From: Hyphomicrobiales bacterium
GTDB taxonomy: Bacteria > Pseudomonadota > Alphaproteobacteria > Rhizobiales > Xanthobacteraceae
Length of the DNA stretch: 64,000 nucleotides
Direction of reading: 5' to 3'
Assembly (NCBI GenBank): GCA_021732215.1
Contig: JAKFVL010000003.1
Span: 1-64,000, forward strand
Shown: positions 24,434 to 33,371 of the stretch, piece by piece
How the letters are laid out: the number at the start of each line of letters is the position of its first letter
Position numbering within the stretch: position 1 is the first letter of the stretch
Notes under the pieces: model-generated
Databases searched by the model: none
The model's input: the letters and a program-made list of their open reading frames with translations, nothing else
Told to the model about the DNA's origin: nothing
Position numbers and translations under genes: made by a program

Positions 24434-25593
24434 TGCACGGTGCTGCGGATGCGGCGCTGGATGCGGTTGAGGCGGTTCTGCCGCCGCAAAGACCCGTGGC
24501 GCTCCACGAGCCGACGCTCCGCGGGAATGAGTGGGTGTATGTCAAGGAGTGTCTGGACAGCGGCTGGGTATCGACCGTGGGATCTTTCGTGACACGCTTC
24601 GAGCGGGAGCTTGCGGCATATTGCGGCGTCGAGCACGCGATCGCGGCGGTCAACGGCACCGCGGCGCTGCATACTGCCATGGTGGTGGCGGGCGTCCGGA
24701 CCGGCGACGAGGTGATCGTTCCGGCGCTGACTTTCGTCGGGACCGTGAATGCGATCTCCTACTGTGGAGCGATCCCGCACTTCGCCGATGTCGATCGCGA
24801 AACGCTGGGGCTCGATCCGGTCAGGCTTGCCCGATATCTTGATGACGTTGCGGTCCGCAAGGACGGCGTCACCATCAATCGCGAAACAGGCCGGGTCGTC
24901 AGGGCGCTGGTCATGATGCACACGTTCGGTCATCCGGGTCACACGGCTGCGCTGGCGGACATCTGCAAGGCTCGCTCGATTGCATTTGTCGAGGATGCCG
25001 CGGAAGCGATTGGATCGCGGCGCGCCGGCCGCCATGTCGGCGCATCGGGTCTGGTCGGCTGTCTCAGTTTCAATGGAAACAAGATCGTTACGACAGGCGG
25101 CGGCGGCGCCATCCTGACCAACGACGCCGATATTGCGCGGCGCGCACGGCACCTGACGACGACCGCGCGTGTTCCAGCCGGGTGGGAATTCGAGCACGAC
25201 GAGGTCGGGTACAACTACAGGCTTCCGAACATCAACGCGGCCATGGGTTGTGCACAGCTCGAGGCGTTGCCCGGTTTGCTCGCCGCGAAGCGGCGGCTGG
25301 CAGAGCAATACCGCGCGGCGTGTGACACGCTGGCCGGCGTGCAGTTCGTCGCCGAGCCCGCCGATACCGAAAGCAATTACTGGCTGTGCGCGCTGTTGTT
25401 CGACGAACCGGCGCAGCGCGATCGTTTTCTTGAGATCAGCAATGCCAAAGGCATTCAAACACGGCCTCCGTGGCGGCCGATGCATCGCTTGCCAATGTAT
25501 GCCGAGTGTCCTCGGATGCCGCTTGGTCTGACGGACGATCTCGTGCGCAGGATTGCGAACATTCCCTCAAGCCCGTTTCTCGCGTTGACATGA
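24430..25593 (+). CDS. Nucleotide-sugar aminotransferase (LegC-like, DegT/DnrJ/EryC1 family)
   Basis: A 387-residue PLP enzyme that would aminate the 4-keto product of the LegB-like dehydratase. HEPTLRGNEWVYVKECLDS is the typical LegC opening; FVEDAAEAIGS holds the PLP-ring Asp, and K218 in FNGNKIVTTGGGG is the Schiff-base lysine. MHTFGHPG is characteristic of the LegC subgroup, where others have DLFG. ATG at 24430 overlaps the dehydratase stop. A second aminotransferase of the wider family is encoded at 44295 and has the other pattern. Confidence 0.85.
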   Translation: MMHGAADAALDAVEAVLPPQRPVALHEPTLRGNEWVYVKECLDSGWVSTVGSFVTRFERELAAYCGVEHAIAAVNGTAALHTAMVVAGVRTGDEVIVPALTFVGTVNAISYCGAIPHFADVDRETLGLDPVRLARYLDDVAVRKDGVTINRETGRVVRALVMMHTFGHPGHTAALADICKARSIAFVEDAAEAIGSRRAGRHVGASGLVGCLSFNGNKIVTTGGGGAILTNDADIARRARHLTTTARVPAGWEFEHDEVGYNYRLPNINAAMGCAQLEALPGLLAAKRRLAEQYRAACDTLAGVQFVAEPADTESNYWLCALLFDEPAQRDRFLEISNAKGIQTRPPWRPMHRLPMYAECPRMPLGLTDDLVRRIANIPSSPFLALT

Positions 25594-26276
25594 TGCGGCT
25601 TAAACAACTGCTCAAACGCATTCTGGGCTGGCCGGTCGAGCCTGCACCGGCCATCGGGACGCTTCCGCCATCGTTCGTCCAGTATCGGGACTACATTTCA
25701 ATTCACCCCACCGCGATCATTGCATCCAATGCGGCGGTGCAGATGTTCAATCCGCCGAAGGAACCCCGGATTGTTCTGGAGATCGGGGAGGGTTGCCACA
25801 TCTTCTCGACATTCAGCCTGCTTCGGCCCGAGGCTCACATCAAGATCGGACGCAACTGTCAGCTCGGAGCGTCGCAGTTCATCGCGGCATCGCGGATCGA
25901 AGTCGGCGACGATGTGCTGATGGCGTGGGGATGCACGATTATCGATACGGACAATCACGCTCTGGAATGGAACGATCGAAAGCTTGATGTGCAACGTTGC
26001 CGCGATGCCTGGGCCCTGACCGGAGGACAGGACATCGCACGCCTCCACGATTGGCGTCCCGTGCAGATCAAGAATGTCTCGATCGGCGATAAGACGTGGA
26101 TTGGTTTTAACTCGATCGTGTTGAAGGGGTCCTTTGTCGGAGAAGGAACTGTCGTTGGCGCAGGCAGCGTGGTTATCGGCTCGCTGGCCCCGTGGACTTT
26201 GGCTGCGGGAAATCCCTGTCGCGTTATCAGAGCGCTAGATCACGGGTCATCGAAATCCGGAGGCGTGGTTGATTGA
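25590..26276 (+). CDS. Hexapeptide-repeat (left-handed beta-helix) acyltransferase
   Basis: A 228-residue acyltransferase of the maltose/WbbJ O-acetyltransferase type. Hexapeptide repeats run through the middle and end (IKIGRNCQLGASQFI, VSIGDKTWIGFNSIVLKG, EGTVVGAGSVV), and TIIDTDNHALEW holds the catalytic His of this family. AAGNPCRVIR closes the fold. An ATG at 25590 overlaps the LegC-like stop. It is either the N-acetyltransferase of the legionaminate route (LegH role), which is otherwise not assigned, or an O-acetyltransferase; the WbbJ-like features slightly favour O-acetylation. Confidence 0.75.
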   Translation: MMRLKQLLKRILGWPVEPAPAIGTLPPSFVQYRDYISIHPTAIIASNAAVQMFNPPKEPRIVLEIGEGCHIFSTFSLLRPEAHIKIGRNCQLGASQFIAASRIEVGDDVLMAWGCTIIDTDNHALEWNDRKLDVQRCRDAWALTGGQDIARLHDWRPVQIKNVSIGDKTWIGFNSIVLKGSFVGEGTVVGAGSVVIGSLAPWTLAAGNPCRVIRALDHGSSKSGGVVD

Positions 26277-27225
26277 GAAGATAGAGCGTTTACAATCGGT
26301 CGATCCGCTTACCAACAAGCTGGAGCATGAGTGGTGGGAAAGGAATGCCGCGCTCGTGTCTCGCTTCTGGGAAATGGACACATCGATTTCCGATGTCCTC
26401 CGCCGCAGATACTTGCACGCGATCAAGCGCTTCTTTCTTGAAGGCCGATCGGAAGTCAAGGTACTCGAACTGGGTTGCGGTTCTGGCTGGGTCGGACAAT
26501 CTATTGCCGGAGGCAACGTCAAGATTGTCGGCACCGATTTTTCGGAGTCTCAGATCGAAATGGCCCGCTCGAGGGCGGTCCGTCAAGGGATTGCTCATAC
26601 GACGTCCTATCACGTGATGTCATCCGGCGAATGGCCTGCAGAAGCCCAAGAGTGCGGAGCCGTATTGATCCATTCTTTTCTGCATCATCTTGATTGGAAT
26701 GAAATCAATAAACTGCTTGACGAACTGAAGATGAGGGTCGCTCCAGGAACCCGCATCGCGTTCTTCGAGCCGGCTTTCTATGAGGCTTCGACCAAGGTGA
26801 GCCGCAGTCGTGTCAGTGAATCGATCCTGAGGCTGGCGGAGCGGATGGTGTCCAAAGTCAATTCCGACATGAGCGCCGGTGCCCAATTGGATTTTGAATC
26901 GCGAGACAGGTTCCTGAAGCTCTTCGAGGATGCCGAGGCGAATGGCTGGTATCTTTCCCCCAAAGAGGTGCCATTCGGACAGGAAAAGTTTACGGCGGTG
27001 CTTCAGGAAAGATTTGACGTTGTGTCCTCATCCTGGGCGATCATATTTCTGATCGGGTGGGTGTTTGAGCGGAATTTGCTCAAGAACAAGCCTCAGCGGG
27101 AGCATTGGTTGTGGCCGTGGATCGTGCGCCTTGATGCGATGATGGCTCGCGATACTGCATTCCTTCAATCGCGTTTGCGCAAGCCCGCCCACGCTTTCCA
27201 TTTGTGGCATTGCGTCAAGCGTTGA
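26269..27225 (+). CDS. Class I SAM-dependent methyltransferase
   Basis: A 318-residue methyltransferase starting at TTG 26269, with GGAGG five bases upstream, inside the end of the acyltransferase gene. VLELGCGSGWVGQSI (near residue 65) is motif I; GTDFSESQIEMAR and VLIHSFLHHLDWNE follow. Residues 190-318 form a C-terminal extension ending in a Trp-rich region (EHWLWPWIVRLD). It resembles ubiquinone/menaquinone-type methyltransferases in its core only. Likely acceptor: a sugar in the exported glycan. Confidence 0.75.
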   Translation: MIEKIERLQSVDPLTNKLEHEWWERNAALVSRFWEMDTSISDVLRRRYLHAIKRFFLEGRSEVKVLELGCGSGWVGQSIAGGNVKIVGTDFSESQIEMARSRAVRQGIAHTTSYHVMSSGEWPAEAQECGAVLIHSFLHHLDWNEINKLLDELKMRVAPGTRIAFFEPAFYEASTKVSRSRVSESILRLAERMVSKVNSDMSAGAQLDFESRDRFLKLFEDAEANGWYLSPKEVPFGQEKFTAVLQERFDVVSSSWAIIFLIGWVFERNLLKNKPQREHWLWPWIVRLDAMMARDTAFLQSRLRKPAHAFHLWHCVKR

Positions 27226-27235
27226 GTTCCACAAA

Positions 27236-28135
27236 TTGACTGAGACATCATTCATCCTCGTGTCCGGCGCATCAGGGTTCATCGGCCGCGCTGTCATTCG
27301 CGAGGGCATCAAGGCAGGCCACACCGTTGTCGGCGTGGCACGGAGCGGCTGCGCGGCGGTCCCTTGTGTCTCGACGTCGTTCGCGATTGACGATCTGGCG
27401 CACGCGATCGAGAAGAATCGCCCCTCGGCCGTTATCCACGCGGTTGGACGGGCGTCCGTTCTCGCAGCCGAGCAGGATGAAGCCGGAAGCTATCGCGATA
27501 CGGTCGTTCCGCTCAAGAATCTGCTGGAAGCCATCAAGCAGGCCAAGCATCGCTGCTGTGTTGTTATTGTTTCCAGCGCCGCGGTTTATGGCGAACCCGG
27601 TCAGCTTCCGGTGTCCGAGCTGGCTGCGCTGAGGCCGATTTCCGCTTATGGGCGTCAGCGGATCGAATGTGAACAGCTTGCTCGCGACTTCGCCGCGCAG
27701 ACCGGGCAACCGGTTTTCGCTGCACGCGCCTTTTCGCTGTTCGGCGACGAGCAGAAGCGTTTGCTGGTGTGGGAGCTGTTTCAGAAGTTCATGCAGGAGA
27801 ACGAAATCGTCATTCAGGGCACGGGCGACGAGATGCGGGACTTCATGCATGTGGACGCCTTCGCGCGGGGGCTGCTTGCACTGGCCAGTGCCGGATCCAG
27901 CGGGTTCGTGCCCGTCAACGTCGCAAGCGGCATCGGAACAACCGTGAAGGAACTGGTGGCTCTGTGGAGCGACGTGCTGGCTGTCAAAAAGCCCCTGGTC
28001 TGCCTCGGACGGCGAGCCGAGCACGATCCGGCGAAATGGAAAGCCGATATCGGAGCCTTCGAGAGAGTGACGCATCGATCTGTCAGCTACGATCTCCGTT
28101 CGGATCTCGCGAAAGTTGCCGGTTCGTGGCGCTGA
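27236..28135 (+). CDS. NAD-dependent sugar epimerase/reductase (extended SDR)
   Basis: A 299-residue SDR. VSGASGFIGRAVI is the NAD loop; VIVSSAAVYGE and Y-xxx-R (SAYGRQRIECEQLA) mark the active site, where the usual lysine is replaced by Arg. DFMHVDAFARGLLAL is the common downstream motif. The start is TTG 27236 with no strong ribosome-binding site. The Arg for Lys change is odd and may mean altered chemistry or a structural role. Product not predictable. Confidence 0.7.
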   Translation: MTETSFILVSGASGFIGRAVIREGIKAGHTVVGVARSGCAAVPCVSTSFAIDDLAHAIEKNRPSAVIHAVGRASVLAAEQDEAGSYRDTVVPLKNLLEAIKQAKHRCCVVIVSSAAVYGEPGQLPVSELAALRPISAYGRQRIECEQLARDFAAQTGQPVFAARAFSLFGDEQKRLLVWELFQKFMQENEIVIQGTGDEMRDFMHVDAFARGLLALASAGSSGFVPVNVASGIGTTVKELVALWSDVLAVKKPLVCLGRRAEHDPAKWKADIGAFERVTHRSVSYDLRSDLAKVAGSWR

Positions 28136-29391
28136 GAATTCTGGTCGCCGGAACGGCGGCAAGCGTTCATACCGGCCGCTTCGTCCTGCTGCTGCAGGAA
28201 ATCGGCTACGATGTTCGTGTCTTTAACTGCTCGATGGACTACGCCGAGGACGAGCACATCCGCAATACCCATCTTTATGTTTCTCATCGGCGAGCATCCG
28301 CAAACAGCAATGTCTTGCAGAAATGGCCGCAGCCGCTTCTGACAGAACTGACTTGCTATGCATGGAGGCTCTGGGGACGAGTCGACAGCAGCAAACAGCA
28401 GACATTCATGACCTGGTCCGCTCACGACGACCGGCTGGCTGCGTCGTCTCTTGAGAAGATTGTGCGCGATTGGCTGCCGGATTTGGTGATCTCCCTCAAA
28501 ATGCAGAACGACGGTTACGCCGTCGCCAAGGTGCGGGAGATCATCGGTGACGGGTTTCCGCGCTGGCTCCATTTCAACTGGGGAACGGACATCGCCTATT
28601 TCGGCCTCGATCCGATCGAGCGTCCAAAGCATATCGACCGCATACGAGCCGTTCTGGAGAAATGCGATTTTCATATTGCCGATTGCGATCGGGATGTGAG
28701 ACTGGCGCGCGAGTTCGGTTTGAAGGGCGAAAGCCTTGGCAGTTGCATTGCCACGGGCGGCTTCGAGTCGGATCAATTGTCGGAAATTCGCGGGCGCCAT
28801 CCAGGACCAAGAAGGAATATCGTCGTCAAGGGACGGCACTGGCCCCCAGTCGGCGTCGGAATGAACATCGTTCAGGCGCTGGCTGGTCTGACGCACGAGC
28901 TTGGCGGCTGGCGCGTCAAGTTCATGATGTGCACTCCCGATGTCGAACAGGCAGTGAAAGCTCTTGCCGCGGACGGAGCTCCGTTCGAGGTTCTGCCAAG
29001 ACTGCCTTATGACGAGCTGCTGGCCGAGTTTGCTCAGGCGCGATTCACGATCTCTGCGACCAATGTCGATGGCACGCCGCTGTTTCTCGCCGAAACCATT
29101 GCGCTCGGCTCGGTCCCAGTTCACTCCGATCTCGACTCGGTTCGCGAATGGGTGCGCGACGGCGAGAACGGATTGCTGTTTGCCGCATCGGACATCGAAG
29201 GCTTGAAGCAGAAGATTCGAGTTGCGCTCCGCGACGACGCATTCGTTGAGACCGCGAGCCGGAAAAACCTCAACATCGCAACAGAGCGCATGAACAGGCA
29301 GATCATTCGCGATCATGTGCGCGACCTGATCGAGCATCGGATCATGCGCGCGCCCATCGAAGCAAGACGGCGCGCAGGGACAGTCAACTGA
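28126..29391 (+). CDS. Glycosyltransferase, GT4-like (first of a tandem paralogous pair)
   Basis: A 421-residue GT-B-type transferase. The N-terminus (LRILVAGTAASVHTGRFV) is a Rossmann strand; FNWGTDIAYFG, IRAVLEKCDFHIADCDRDVRL and NIVVKGRHWPP match blocks of the next gene but one. The donor side has ISATNVDGTPLFLAETIALG, with the acidic residue expected in GT4. GTG at 28126 overlaps the SDR stop. Sequence blocks shared with the 29423 protein show an old duplication. Confidence 0.78.
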   Translation: MALRILVAGTAASVHTGRFVLLLQEIGYDVRVFNCSMDYAEDEHIRNTHLYVSHRRASANSNVLQKWPQPLLTELTCYAWRLWGRVDSSKQQTFMTWSAHDDRLAASSLEKIVRDWLPDLVISLKMQNDGYAVAKVREIIGDGFPRWLHFNWGTDIAYFGLDPIERPKHIDRIRAVLEKCDFHIADCDRDVRLAREFGLKGESLGSCIATGGFESDQLSEIRGRHPGPRRNIVVKGRHWPPVGVGMNIVQALAGLTHELGGWRVKFMMCTPDVEQAVKALAADGAPFEVLPRLPYDELLAEFAQARFTISATNVDGTPLFLAETIALGSVPVHSDLDSVREWVRDGENGLLFAASDIEGLKQKIRVALRDDAFVETASRKNLNIATERMNRQIIRDHVRDLIEHRIMRAPIEARRRAGTVN

Positions 29392-29422
29392 TGCCGTCGA
29401 TTGTGCTTGGAAGCGTTGGGCA

Positions 29423-30658
29423 ATGAATAATTCAGCTCAAGCTGGGCGACCTCGAATCCTGTTCGTGGCCATGGCCGATAGCATTCATGCGGCCAAGTAC
29501 ATCAATATCTTGAGCGAGGCGGGGTGGGATATTCATCTTTTCCCGACGTACTATTGCGAACCTCATCGCAAACTCAAGAATGTCACCGTCTGGGATTTTG
29601 TCACGTCGCGCAAGCCGCCGGACGCGGAACGAAACGTTCGCATGGTTGGCATCTGGCCCTTCCGTTTCGGCTGGCGTCTCGCACTTCTGCCTTGGCGATT
29701 GATGGACAGAATGGGTTTCGATGCTGCGCGCCGGCTTGCTCTGGTGATCCGCTATCTCAAGCCGGACGCCGTGCATTCGCTCGAATTTCAGCAGGCGGGA
29801 TATCTGGTCGAAGAGACTAAGCGGCGGCTTCTTCCGAAATTTCCGTTATGGATCACAACCAACTGGGGCAGCGACATCTATGCGTTCGGCAAGCTTGCGG
29901 AGCATGCTGGCAGGATCAGAGCCGTACTTGCCGGAGCCGACGTTTACGCCTGCGAATGTTTCCGCGATGTCATTCTGGCGAAAGAGCTAGGGTTTGCCGG
30001 CTCGGTGATGCCCGTGCTTCCAAATGCCGGCGGATTTGACCTTCAACATTGTCGCAGCCTGATGAGTCCAGAGCCGCCCTCGCTCCGCAAGGTGATTGCC
30101 GTGAAGGGTTACCAATACAGCCTCGGCCGTTCGCTGGTGGCGCTCCGCGCGCTTGAGCGCGTCGCGCATTTGCTGAAAGACTATCGCGTCGTCGTCTACT
30201 CACCCTTCCCGAAAGAGGTCGTTGAGATTCCAGCGCGTCTGATGGCAGCACGATCCGGCTTGAACGTCGAACTGCTGGGTCAGGTTTCGCACGACGAGAT
30301 TATGAAACTGCACGGCAGCGCGAGGCTCTCAATCTCGCTGAGTATCTCGGACGCGATCTGCACGTCGATGACGGAAGCCATGGTGATGGGCTCGTTTCCG
30401 ATCCAGTCGGATACAGCGTGCGCCGATGAGTGGATAGAGAACGGAAAGTCCGCGCTGCTGGTCAACGCCGACGACAGCGACGATGTTGCCGATAAAATCG
30501 CGAAGGCGCTTGCAGACGACAACCTCGTCGACGAGGCGGCGCGGATCAACGCGGCAACGGCTTCGGAGCGTCTCGATTCATCGATCATCGCAGAAAGTGT
30601 CTTGTCCGCATACAAGACCACGCTTTCCGCTTCGTTAAACAGGTCAACTGATCGGTGA
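29423..30658 (+). CDS. Glycosyltransferase, GT4-like (second of a tandem paralogous pair)
   Basis: A 411-residue transferase sharing TNWGSDIYAFG, IRAVLAGADVYACECFRDV and VIAVKGYQY with the preceding protein. The donor half has LSISLSISDAICTSMTEAMVMG, where the second conserved acidic residue of GT4 is E in MTEAMVMG. No membrane anchor. The GTG of the next gene overlaps its stop (GTGA). The change in the donor loop between the two copies suggests different sugars. Confidence 0.8.
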   Translation: MNNSAQAGRPRILFVAMADSIHAAKYINILSEAGWDIHLFPTYYCEPHRKLKNVTVWDFVTSRKPPDAERNVRMVGIWPFRFGWRLALLPWRLMDRMGFDAARRLALVIRYLKPDAVHSLEFQQAGYLVEETKRRLLPKFPLWITTNWGSDIYAFGKLAEHAGRIRAVLAGADVYACECFRDVILAKELGFAGSVMPVLPNAGGFDLQHCRSLMSPEPPSLRKVIAVKGYQYSLGRSLVALRALERVAHLLKDYRVVVYSPFPKEVVEIPARLMAARSGLNVELLGQVSHDEIMKLHGSARLSISLSISDAICTSMTEAMVMGSFPIQSDTACADEWIENGKSALLVNADDSDDVADKIAKALADDNLVDEAARINAATASERLDSSIIAESVLSAYKTTLSASLNRSTDR

Positions 30659-31593
30659 CGTCTCCGGTCTCATCGCCGGGCCTGCAGCCCGAATCTCCGA
30701 GGGTCAGTGTTGTGATCCCGACCTACAACCGGGCGCAGTTCATATCATCGGCAATTGAAAGCGTGCTGACGCAAACATTCACCGGCTTCGAACTGATTGT
30801 TGTCGACGATGGATCGATCGACGAAACCAGCGGCATCGTGGCGTCGATCCGCGATCCCCGGCTGATCTTTATCCAGCAGGGCAATGCCGGACGTTCGAAC
30901 GCGCGCAACCGCGCGCTGGCATTGGCACGAGGCAAGTACATCGCCTTTCTTGATTCTGACGATTTGTATCTTCCCGGCAAGCTCGCTCTCCAGGTCGAAT
31001 ACATGGACGAACATCCGGAAGCCGGAATGATCTATACGTCAGCTTGTTGCATTGACGCTCAGGGCAACGACCTGCCGGAAAAATACGAGGCGAAGCGATC
31101 CGGGCGAATCTATCCCGACATCGCGTTCTTCCGTCCGGTGACGATTACCTTGCCGACCGTGGTCGTTCGCAGGGAGATTTTCAAACAGGTTGGTGGATTC
31201 GACGAGCGCATGAGTAGATTCGAAGACACCGATATGTGGCGCCGGGTGTCCAAAGTGACGGACATTCACGCGATCGACGTGGATACCTGCAAACTTCGAA
31301 CGCATGGCGAGAATGGTCTGCGAGCGCAAGACCCGGACCAGATCGTGTCCAGCATCGAATACTATTCGAACAAGATCTTGCGCGAGGACACCGATGTGTC
31401 CGCTTGGCGCGTCCGGCAGGGTTTAGGCGGGCTGAATTATTACTATGGCCGCGCGTTGATGACGGTGCGGGGCTGGGAAGCGCAGAGCTGGAAGCTTTTC
31501 AGGAAGTCACTTCAGTATTGGCCATTCTATGCGCCTCTTGTTGCCGCGGCCTATATCCGGCACACCGTTTTCCGCAGCGGCCGCGCGCAATGA
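30655..31593 (+). CDS. Family 2 glycosyltransferase
   Basis: A 312-residue GT-A enzyme. VSVVIPTYNRAQFISSAI begins the nucleotide-binding half, VVDDGSID and FLDSDDLYLPGKL give the two acidic motifs (DDG, DSDD) that hold the metal and donor, and GGFDERMSRFEDTDMW is the ED motif for acceptor activation. It starts at GTG 30655 within the previous stop. No C-terminal membrane helices, so a soluble or peripheral enzyme. It adds one sugar to the repeat unit; donor unknown. Confidence 0.85.
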   Translation: MTSPVSSPGLQPESPRVSVVIPTYNRAQFISSAIESVLTQTFTGFELIVVDDGSIDETSGIVASIRDPRLIFIQQGNAGRSNARNRALALARGKYIAFLDSDDLYLPGKLALQVEYMDEHPEAGMIYTSACCIDAQGNDLPEKYEAKRSGRIYPDIAFFRPVTITLPTVVVRREIFKQVGGFDERMSRFEDTDMWRRVSKVTDIHAIDVDTCKLRTHGENGLRAQDPDQIVSSIEYYSNKILREDTDVSAWRVRQGLGGLNYYYGRALMTVRGWEAQSWKLFRKSLQYWPFYAPLVAAAYIRHTVFRSGRAQ

Positions 31594-31676
31594 CCGACCC
31601 TCGGTCTGCTGTTGGCGCGGGTCAGTTCGGCAACTGACAGCATCCCAAGTCTGTTGAGCAAGTTCAGTAAAAGCAA

Positions 31677-33332
31677 ATGACCATGACGACCAATCCCAGC
31701 GTCACTATCGTGATCCCGGTCTACAACGGGTCTGACTATCTGGCGGAAGCGATCGATAGCGCGTTGGCTCAGACCTACAGGAATACTGAGATTCTCGTCG
31801 TCAATGACGGATCGAACGACGACGGTGCGACGGAGCAGGTCGCAAAAAGCTACGGTGACAGAATCAGATATGTCAGCAAGCGAAACGGAGGCGTTGCCTC
31901 GGCGCTGAATTTCGGAATTTCGGAGATGCGAGGAGAGTATTTCTCCTGGCTCAGTCACGACGATCTCTACGTTCCGCAGAAAGTCGAGCGGGAGATGGAC
32001 GCCATTCGCCGAAGCGGCGATAGCCGAACGATTGTCTACAGCAACTTTGAGGTGTTCAGCGCCGGCCATCCCTCAATTCCGATGTATCTCAAGCAAATTC
32101 GCCCCGAGCAATTCCGGTATTGGATAACGGCCGAGAATTCACTGCATGGATGCACACTTCTGATACCGAAGGCGGCATTCACGGAATGCGGACTGTTCGA
32201 CGAGACGCTGCGGACCACGCAAGATTATGATCTGTGGTTCCGAATGGCCGAGACATACAGGTTCACACTGCTGCCGGACATTCTGGTCAAGGCCCGGAGT
32301 CACCCGGAGCAGGGCACACTGAAGATGGGCGATACCGTGCGGACCGAATGCAACGCATTGCTGACCAGATTCACAAATGGTCTTTCGCTGTCCGAGGTGA
32401 TCGATGGGCGGAACATGGAGCCCGCCGTTGCCTATGCGCTTTTGTCGCGCAATTTTACAGAGAGAGGATTTAATCAGGCTGCGCGCCGATCTGCGTCGCT
32501 TTCGCTGAAGAATTTGGCATCCGCCGGTTTGCGCGGCCAATTTGCAGCGCTCTCGATTCTGCTTGCTGGAGGAACAGTGACCAAGGTTCAAAACTGGATA
32601 CTGAGCGGGCTCCGCGCGGTTCTGCCGCCGGTCGCGCGGCGGACCCTGAGACAGTTTCTGAGCGTCATGAAAGGGCAATCGCTGAATGCACAGGCCGATG
32701 CCGTCCGCAAGCTTTCGCTCAAGGATAAATTCTCGGAAGTCTACGCGAAGAACATCTTCGGTGGAGCCGACTCTCGCTCAGGTGCGGGTTCCGATCTCAC
32801 TCAGACCGAGGTGATACGAGCGGCGATACCGCGTATTCTGCGTGAGAACAATGTTCGTTCGATGCTGGACGCGCCGTGCGGCGACTGGTTCTGGATGCGC
32901 GAGGTTGATCTGGGTGTCGAAAAATATACGGGTGCCGACATCGTCGAAACCCTCATTGCGAAAAACCGAAGTCTGTTCGGCCGGGAAGGTATCGAGTTCA
33001 AGTGTCTTGACTTGTCCAGGGACGAACTGCCGAACGTCGATCTCATCTTCTCGAGAGATTGCCTTGTGCATCTGTCGTTCGCCGACGCCCAGCGAATGCT
33101 CAATAACTTCAAGGCGTCTGGTGCGACCTTTCTGCTGACAACAACATTCACGGACCGATCTTCCAATATCGATCTGGGCGATGGCTTCTGGCGGCCACTG
33201 AATATGCAGCTTGCGCCGTTCCACTTTCCGCCTCCGATCGAAATCGTCAATGAAAAGTGCACCGAAGGCGGCGGCAATTTCGGCGACAAGTCGCTTGGTT
33301 TGTGGGCCTTGAAAGACATTCCTGCTGCGTAA
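31677..33332 (+). CDS. Fusion of family 2 glycosyltransferase and SAM-dependent methyltransferase
   Basis: A 551-residue bifunctional protein. Residues 1-240 are a GT2 domain with SVTIVIPVYNGSDYL, VVNDGSNDDG, SHDDLYVPQK and TTQDYDLWFRM (the ED-like acceptor motif). A linker of about 100 residues follows. Residues 345-551 form a methyltransferase-like domain with MLDAPCGDWFWMREV, SRDCLVHLSFADAQ and TTTFTDRS. The continuous frame rules out a stop between them. In ABC-dependent O-antigen systems a methyltransferase caps the chain to set its length; this fusion could add a terminal sugar and methylate it (inference). An 83-bp gap precedes it. Confidence 0.82.
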   Translation: MTMTTNPSVTIVIPVYNGSDYLAEAIDSALAQTYRNTEILVVNDGSNDDGATEQVAKSYGDRIRYVSKRNGGVASALNFGISEMRGEYFSWLSHDDLYVPQKVEREMDAIRRSGDSRTIVYSNFEVFSAGHPSIPMYLKQIRPEQFRYWITAENSLHGCTLLIPKAAFTECGLFDETLRTTQDYDLWFRMAETYRFTLLPDILVKARSHPEQGTLKMGDTVRTECNALLTRFTNGLSLSEVIDGRNMEPAVAYALLSRNFTERGFNQAARRSASLSLKNLASAGLRGQFAALSILLAGGTVTKVQNWILSGLRAVLPPVARRTLRQFLSVMKGQSLNAQADAVRKLSLKDKFSEVYAKNIFGGADSRSGAGSDLTQTEVIRAAIPRILRENNVRSMLDAPCGDWFWMREVDLGVEKYTGADIVETLIAKNRSLFGREGIEFKCLDLSRDELPNVDLIFSRDCLVHLSFADAQRMLNNFKASGATFLLTTTFTDRSSNIDLGDGFWRPLNMQLAPFHFPPPIEIVNEKCTEGGGNFGDKSLGLWALKDIPAA

Positions 33333-33371
33333 TCCGATGAACAGCAACCACATTATTTTCGCAGACGTTCC

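Noticed and set aside
28087-29337. Antisense frame of over 400 codons in the glycosyltransferase region
   Set aside because: Shadow of the plus-strand glycosyltransferase, which has family motifs.
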